The translations under genes and the position numbers were made by a program. The notes beneath the pieces are model-generated. The model saw nothing but the letters and a program-made list of their open reading frames with translations, was not told the DNA's origin and searched no databases. A stretch of DNA of 64,000 nt. Source: Tanypteryx hageni (lineage: Eukaryota > Arthropoda > Insecta > Odonata > Petaluridae). The DNA lies in NCBI GenBank assembly GCA_028673005.1, contig CM054112.1:22805624-22869623 (forward strand), in the 5' to 3' direction. Of this stretch, positions 58,611 to 64,000 are shown piece after piece. Numbering within the stretch: the first letter of the stretch is position 1; every line of letters begins with the position of its first letter.

Positions 58611-61297
58611 ACCATAAGGCCTTCTTTTTTACTCTTTGTAAGGAACGCCGAAAAGTGTAGCAGAATATTTACTGAAGCTACACATATAATATTCAGTTTT
58701 TTTATTTGAGAAGCATTTAAACGAAACAAAACTCAAAATGTTTTTCAAAAGTCGGAGTATAAATTTTTCGGGATACTGCAGGATAGTGCTGAGAAGTGGT
58801 TTATATACGGTGTAGGTTCCTCTTGATATATATCGAAAAAACATTTCTAGAATGTTGGGCCTGCCTTGCAAAGCGTTTTCCAATAAAACTGTTTCACAGA
58901 GAGCGATGCGTTCCTGGATTGAAATTTTTTAGCCTGATACTTGCTTAATTAATGGTTCTTCTGCCTATAAACTGTTGAAAAAATCGGATAAACATTCTAG
59001 TTATTAAGTAGGCGTTATAATAGATTAAGCACCGATCCTTGGCTCTATAAAAAATAGATAAGAAATTTAAAGAACCTTCTGGAAAGTAATAAGTAGAGAG
59101 AAAATTTTGTTATTACCGGGACTCGAAGTCAGAATTTTTCAGAAGTTTTTTTCTAGTCCAGAATATATCTACATGCAAAGAACTCACATGAACGATACTG
59201 ACACCCATAGTCTATTATACTCCCGTTCAATCATTATCAATCGAGGTATTGGAATAATCTCCAATTTATTACTTAAAACTACTAAAACTCTGAAGTATGA
59301 ATGTGAGAAATATATCTTCGGTGAGGGAGGTTGAATAAACAGTAAGCGTTTTGATAGAAATCCCATATAGTGTATTGTATTTTGATAAATTAAGGATAGC
59401 ACTGTTGGCTCATATCACTAACCGGTAATATAAAATAAGGTTTAAAAAGATATTAAAAAGTAGAAACTACAGCAGCAAGGTAAATACGACTCTCACTTCA
59501 ACATATGATGGGATATTGCGTCGGAATAAGAAAAAAATTCATATCGAATCTTTCCTTAGTTTTGTCACGTTATATTTGCAAAAAATCGTACTTCAGCTGA
59601 GCATATCGAAAGTATTACTTTTTTACCGAATGTAATTGTGAATGCCTAATTCAAAATATTGTAGCTTGATGTTCTCAAGATGAAAATAAATGGAATATTT
59701 CAAATTTTAAAGCGTGAAATAGTAAGTTATTTAATATTCTGCTGCATAGGCCGACCTTTGATGCATATTCTGTCGTCACGATGCCGCAGGAGTGAATCTG
59801 TCATAACCAATATTGTCTTCATCATGGTCACAACCAATGTCGAACGGTTTGAATGATCCATTAGAAATACTAGAGAATTAAACAGTAAAAATTTCTGAAA
59901 ATTCGATACATTTAGTAAAACGGGATAATGAATGTTGCTTTTCCATTTTATACATTTAATCTTTGCCTGTAAATAAATAAGAGTTTTTTTTCAAAGTTAG
60001 AGGAACAGAATGATTCATTTCTTTGACTCGAGGAATCTCGTTGCTTTCCAAATAGTTCGTCATGTCGTTTACTATAACACATGCAGTAAAGGGGAAAACG
60101 AATTCCATTCGCGTGGGATTCTGGATCAAAGAATGATTTAAAATCTTATATGGCTGCAATTAATAGAACCGGTTGTTGGAATAGGATTAATCGATTGGGC
60201 ACATTTAAGGATACATGTAGCACGAATCCGCGCCAACCAGACTAGATATTCATTCTCGAAATCACATATCCGTGCCAAATACTTCGTCATAGCATGAATC
60301 CATGAACTGATAGAACACATTTCTTGCTCTAGCTATGAAGAATTAATGAGATATTAACTTTAATTGGCCGGTTTAACAATACATATATATTTTTCGACAT
60401 TTGTTGCATCCTATAATTTTATGTTCATTTTAACGTGAGAGGCAATTTGTATTTCAATCTTTACCCTTTCCCAGGCAATGGCGTGTTTTTGCCTTCATCG
60501 ACAATGCACATTTTTCACATGAAAATGTCGATTTTGAGATTGACAAATTCCATTTTTCTGCTTTCTACTGAATAGCTGCAGGAAATAATTCAATGCGATA
60601 TCTTAAATGGTTGACTTACAATTAAATTATAAGTAAAATTTTGCATTTAAGTAGCAAATAATTAAAATACCCTGCTATGAAAAGGATTAAAGCATAATTA
60701 AAAGAATAAATTGTATTTTTGTCTCATATGTAGCTACTTTTTTCTGTTATCTTCAATTGTTGTTTTTTATTCATAAAGGTGTGCGATCTGCACAGACAAT
60801 GAGGATTGGTAAAAATGACAAAATAAAACAGATTAGATTAAATGTGGCATCAACTGCACAAAATATGTCAGAATGATGGGTTTATCTCGCTAGGCTTGAT
60901 AAAATACATCTTAAAATAGGAGATGTTTACATGCAAACACACGTAAGAGTTCATATTATCCCTCTATACGTTTAAGAAACTTGATTCCGATTGATAAACA
61001 CATAACCGTTCGAGAGTCGGCAATATTTTGTTTGATATTTCAGAGATGTAGCCGTTGACGTTTACAGTATAACCTCAATATTACAAAATCGGTTTATACA
61101 AAAGGCTCTTCTATAAGTAGTGCATTTAAATCCCATGGAAAAAGTTAGGTACATGTTGCTTGTTATAATAAACGCGAAATTTTACAAACCTCAATAAAAA
61201 CATGAAATTTAAAGTTCCTTGAAGTTTTTGCTAACGAGATTTTCCAGTAATTGTGTCGGAAGCACTGCTTTAGTTTGTTAGAAGGCAAGGTGTGGAT
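58611..61297. other. No recognisable feature
   Basis: AT-rich. An ACTTCGAGTCCCGGTAATAA block on the minus strand near 59105-59130 faintly resembles a B box. No credible exons or inverted repeats. Confidence 0.4.
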
Positions 61298-61861
61298 CAA
61301 GGGTTTTCAACTTTTCTCGGTTACATAAGCCTTAGAGCATTTTGTTAACAGTCGTGAACCCCTTAAGGCATTTTTTAATGTTCGCATTTCTCTTAGTATA
61401 TTTTAAAATGACAATGAAATGAATAACTCATGTATTAGGATAGATAACCAATGAAATTAATGGTATTTAGCGTTACTTTGTGGAACGATTCCATAATTAT
61501 AAACTAGGAAAAGAAAAAATGTATTGATTCACAGACACAATTTTAATACGAACGGTTTCCTGATGATGTTACCTTGGAACGAAACCATCTCGTATTAAAG
61601 TTGTTTATGTGGATCAATACATTTTTTCTTTTTCCAAGTTTATAATTAGATAATCCATGTTTATAACGTTAAAATTCAGTTTCGGCGTTTTTTATGGATT
61701 ATAACGCTATTCTTAGTCGTACTTTATCAACTTTTGATTGTGATGTCATGCATTAGAGACGTAGTAAGAAGAAAATTGACAATAATAAACACTTTGGCGC
61801 ACCCTTTTAAAACTCTTGACGTGCCATTAGGGATACGCCTATCCCCGGTTGAAAATGCCTG
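61298..61861. mobile_element. hAT-type MITE (19235 family) carrying a nested insertion
   Basis: The left end CAAGGGTTTTCAAC pairs with right end GTTGAAAATGCCTG; the flanks GTGTGGAT and GTCTAAAT match at 5 of 8. Internal blocks match 19235-19544. A 198-bp insertion (61449-61646) interrupts it, bounded by TAGATAAC (61441-61448) and TAGATAAT (61647-61654). Confidence 0.65.
61494..61648. repeat. Head-to-head palindrome with hammerhead-like core
   Basis: Arms of about 65 bp: TATAAACTAGGAAAAGAAAA then AATGTATTGATTCAC on the left, and the inverse of AATGTATTGATCCAC on the right. At the centre on the plus strand is CTGATGA (61560-61566), a stem GTTaCC-TT-GGAAC, then GAAAC (61581-61585) and CATCTCGTA. 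This is the same order of motifs as at 48990-49030. Confidence 0.7.
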
Positions 61862-62138
61862 GTCTAAATGTAAGTTAATCGAAATAAGAAAAATAGACTG
61901 CAAAAAAATAATTTTCAGGTGAATTAACATGGACAAAGAACCGAACTGCTATTGCGGTCAGAGATTGGATTTTTCGGAGTGGCAACGGGGGTTCCAGGAT
62001 GCGTTCAACTAAATAGAAATCCTCTACGTTATCCGAATGAGTCATCTTTCTGATTATTAAATGAAATACAATCAAAATATTACACCTATTAATATATCGC
62101 ATTTTAATATACTTCAGTATTTTAGGCATGTTATAGAA

Positions 62139-62479
62139 CAGAGGTCGGCGACCTTATCTTCATGGCGGGCCACATTCGTGGTTGTGAATGTTCTGAGGGC
62201 CGCATTGTAAGTCAAGAGAGCTTCGGCGAGCCGGATGAGTGTTTACATCCGAAGTCATCTAGAAATTCTGTGGTCTAATATTAGTAAAAGTCGTATCTAA
62301 ATAATTTAATAGCGTTAAAACATTGTCAGAAACAGTTTTGAGACAATAATTTTACTGAAAAAATACGAAATTTTCGGCGTTATATTTTACCGATCCCTTT
62401 TCCATCACGACTTCGCAGGCCGCATTATGCGTCCTCGAGGGCCATATCCTACCCGCGGGCCGTAGGTTGCCGGCCCCTG
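62139..62479 (+). mobile_element. hAT-type MITE, 341 bp, perfect 8-bp target duplication
   Basis: The left end CAGAGGTCGGCGACC pairs with right end GGTTGCCGGCCCCTG. The flanks TTATAGAA (62131-62138) and TTATAGAA (62480-62487) are identical. Same family, orientation and length as 27526-27866. Confidence 0.9.
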
Positions 62480-62487
62480 TTATAGAA

Positions 62488-63159
62488 GAACATTTCTTAT
62501 ATCAGCCCAGGGCCGGCGGGAGAGCAGACCGGGCGTGACCCTTCCCAACGCCACGTGCTGAGGAAGGTCATTCCCTCCTTTCTATCGTCCTCAAATAATC
62601 CCACTCAAATAGAGTATACTAGAGAGTCTGTTAGATGCTTTGCATGTACAATAGTTTTCATTTGATCATTTATAACGAAAATATTATTGTTGGTCATTTG
62701 CTTTCAAATATCATAATAGTAAGACCAGCAAAACCTTTTAAATCGTTAATTACAAAAAGGATTTGCCACTAAACAACATTATCTGTCAGTATGTTATCAT
62801 TAGCTGTCTTTCCGGTCGAGAAGTAGTTTCTCTTTGAATTTTTAAACACTTTAATTTTACAGATGATCTAAAACTGTGTAATTAATAATCAGAAAAACAA
62901 TTTATAATGTTATACATTACTTTTATGAACTAAAATCTTTTGAAATAGATCTTAATGGAATAAATATATAACGGTTTTAAGTAAAGTATTAATTACTTAC
63001 CATTAAATAAATGACTAAGATTTGGAATCCCGGGGTCACCGTTGACGATGCGATTTTCGATTTTTTGTTTTACCAGCAAGCAATAAGGCCGTGATGGAAT
63101 TTTCGTATTGTCTACCTTTTCCTTTTTCGACATTATTTTTATTATTATTGGTAACATTT
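62488..63159. other. Mostly featureless; short GC-rich patch
   Basis: A GC-rich patch (about 62505-62575, CAGGGCCGGCGGGAGAGC) may be another element end. On the minus strand a strong donor GGTAAGTAATT lies near 63000, with an open stretch before it (SSTVTPGFQILVIYLM); no acceptor is visible. Confidence 0.3.
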
Positions 63160-63194
63160 ATGGAGGAACATTTTGCGCGAATTCACCGGGTTGG
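63160..63194 (+). CDS. Candidate short first coding exon
   Basis: ATG at 63160, preceded by a pyrimidine-rich leader, opens MEEHFARIHRV and leaves two bases (GG) before the donor GTAAGTTGG at 63195. Eleven codons are too few for any family assignment. Opposite, about 190 bp to the left, a minus-strand donor faces away, so a divergent pair of first exons is conceivable. Evidence is limited to the donor and an open frame. Confidence 0.18.
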
Positions 63195-63200
63195 GTAAGT

Positions 63201-64000
63201 TGGTTGAAGTGTTTTGGTTCATAATAGGATACTTATTAACATTGTTTTATTGAAAATAATAAATATATAGCAACGGTAAATACATAAAAACATTTATTTG
63301 ACAAAGACAAAAGAAGATCGACAATCGCAGCAACACGGCAGATCCCAAGATTCCAAAGCTGTTCCACATATTTTTTAACTAAATGGAGGGCCTGTGAAAT
63401 TTTTTAAAATTCGGAGTTCATTCCATTCTATTCAAGCTATCTCTACTATAATGAGTTGTAAAATGCAAATATGAAAAATCATATACCAATCCCCATTGGT
63501 TGGCATTTAATCTTAAAAGATACTATTTATCTGTTTGCCGATTTGATGAGCTCTTAGTTTTATCGGGAATTGCCAGAAGAGATTAATTAGCAACGGACGA
63601 TTATTACGAAAATGAAACAGTAAGGAAGATAAAAAGAAAAATTAAGAAAAAAATACATAAGTGATATAGACGTTCTTACGGATAATAATGTATATAATCG
63701 TTTGTATTAGTGGAAATGCTTCCGGTACGTATGCGCCAGAAATAAATAAAACGTACATTGTTTATACCTGTTGCTACGAACAACAATAATAGTTTGTTTA
63801 TAGTTAGTGCTACAATAAAAGTTCTGGAAAGGTACATTACTTAACTTTTGAAATAGTTAGCCAGATTTATAATTTTTTGGGTGATTGCGCTTTTTTGAAT
63901 AACCTTCGTGTTTCTTTCTTCCCTACTTTAATTTATAATAGGTATATATGATTTCTTTGAGTAAATATTAGGTATTGTTTATAACGGTTGTCAAGTAACT
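63201..64000. other. No recognisable feature
   Basis: AT-rich to the end of the window; nothing supported. Confidence 0.4.

Overview
The window looks like a gene-poor, AT-rich stretch of an animal chromosome, most likely an arthropod. It has no bacterial-style operons, no long intact host reading frame, many short non-autonomous DNA transposons with proper target-site duplications, tRNA-headed SINEs, and inverted Penelope-like fragments. The assignment to arthropods is inference from element types and composition; no species is claimed.

The dominant object is a decayed hAT transposon at 7692-13432. It has CAGGG-type terminal inverted repeats, an 8-bp target-site duplication (7/8 matching), GAACCGAA-rich subterminal repeats, and a transposase pseudogene at 10841-12776 with a BED finger, the DCPTRWNS block and the C-terminal dimerisation block. 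Around it lie many hAT-type MITEs (6244, 15015, 15336, 19235, 27526, 37326, 50316, 52225, 61298, 62139 and weaker ones at 5725 and 47537). There are also two pogo/Tigger-like derivatives (33080 with a piece of an acidic C-terminal tail, and 34399), a piggyBac terminus with the cysteine-rich end of its transposase (54950-55293), and a 3.7-kb element bounded by inverted repeats made of GATGAATTGTG-like units (40748-44431). Four further dispersed families occur as pairs: 1/5049, 25315/53835, 26455/57845, and an inverted pair at 20535/22140.

Two head-to-head palindromes (48901-49077 and 61494-61648) both have a CTGANGA-stem-GAAAC core at their centre. This matches the hammerhead-ribozyme core known from Penelope-like elements, and it is the most unusual signal in the window.

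Host coding sequence, if present, is limited to small exons. The best candidate is a 63-bp, open, splice-bounded exon on the minus strand at 18892-18954. Weaker ones are a signal-peptide-like first exon at 31965-32020 (-) and candidates at 4042-4116 (+), 36703-36771 (+), 49383-49490 (+), 57698-57753 (-) and 63160-63194 (+). GC- or CpG-rich islands at about 3970-4150, 20965-21165, 30735-31090, 32880-33035 and 48240-48670 could be promoters or first exons. I read the window as introns and intergenic DNA of one or more unidentified genes, heavily loaded with old mobile elements.
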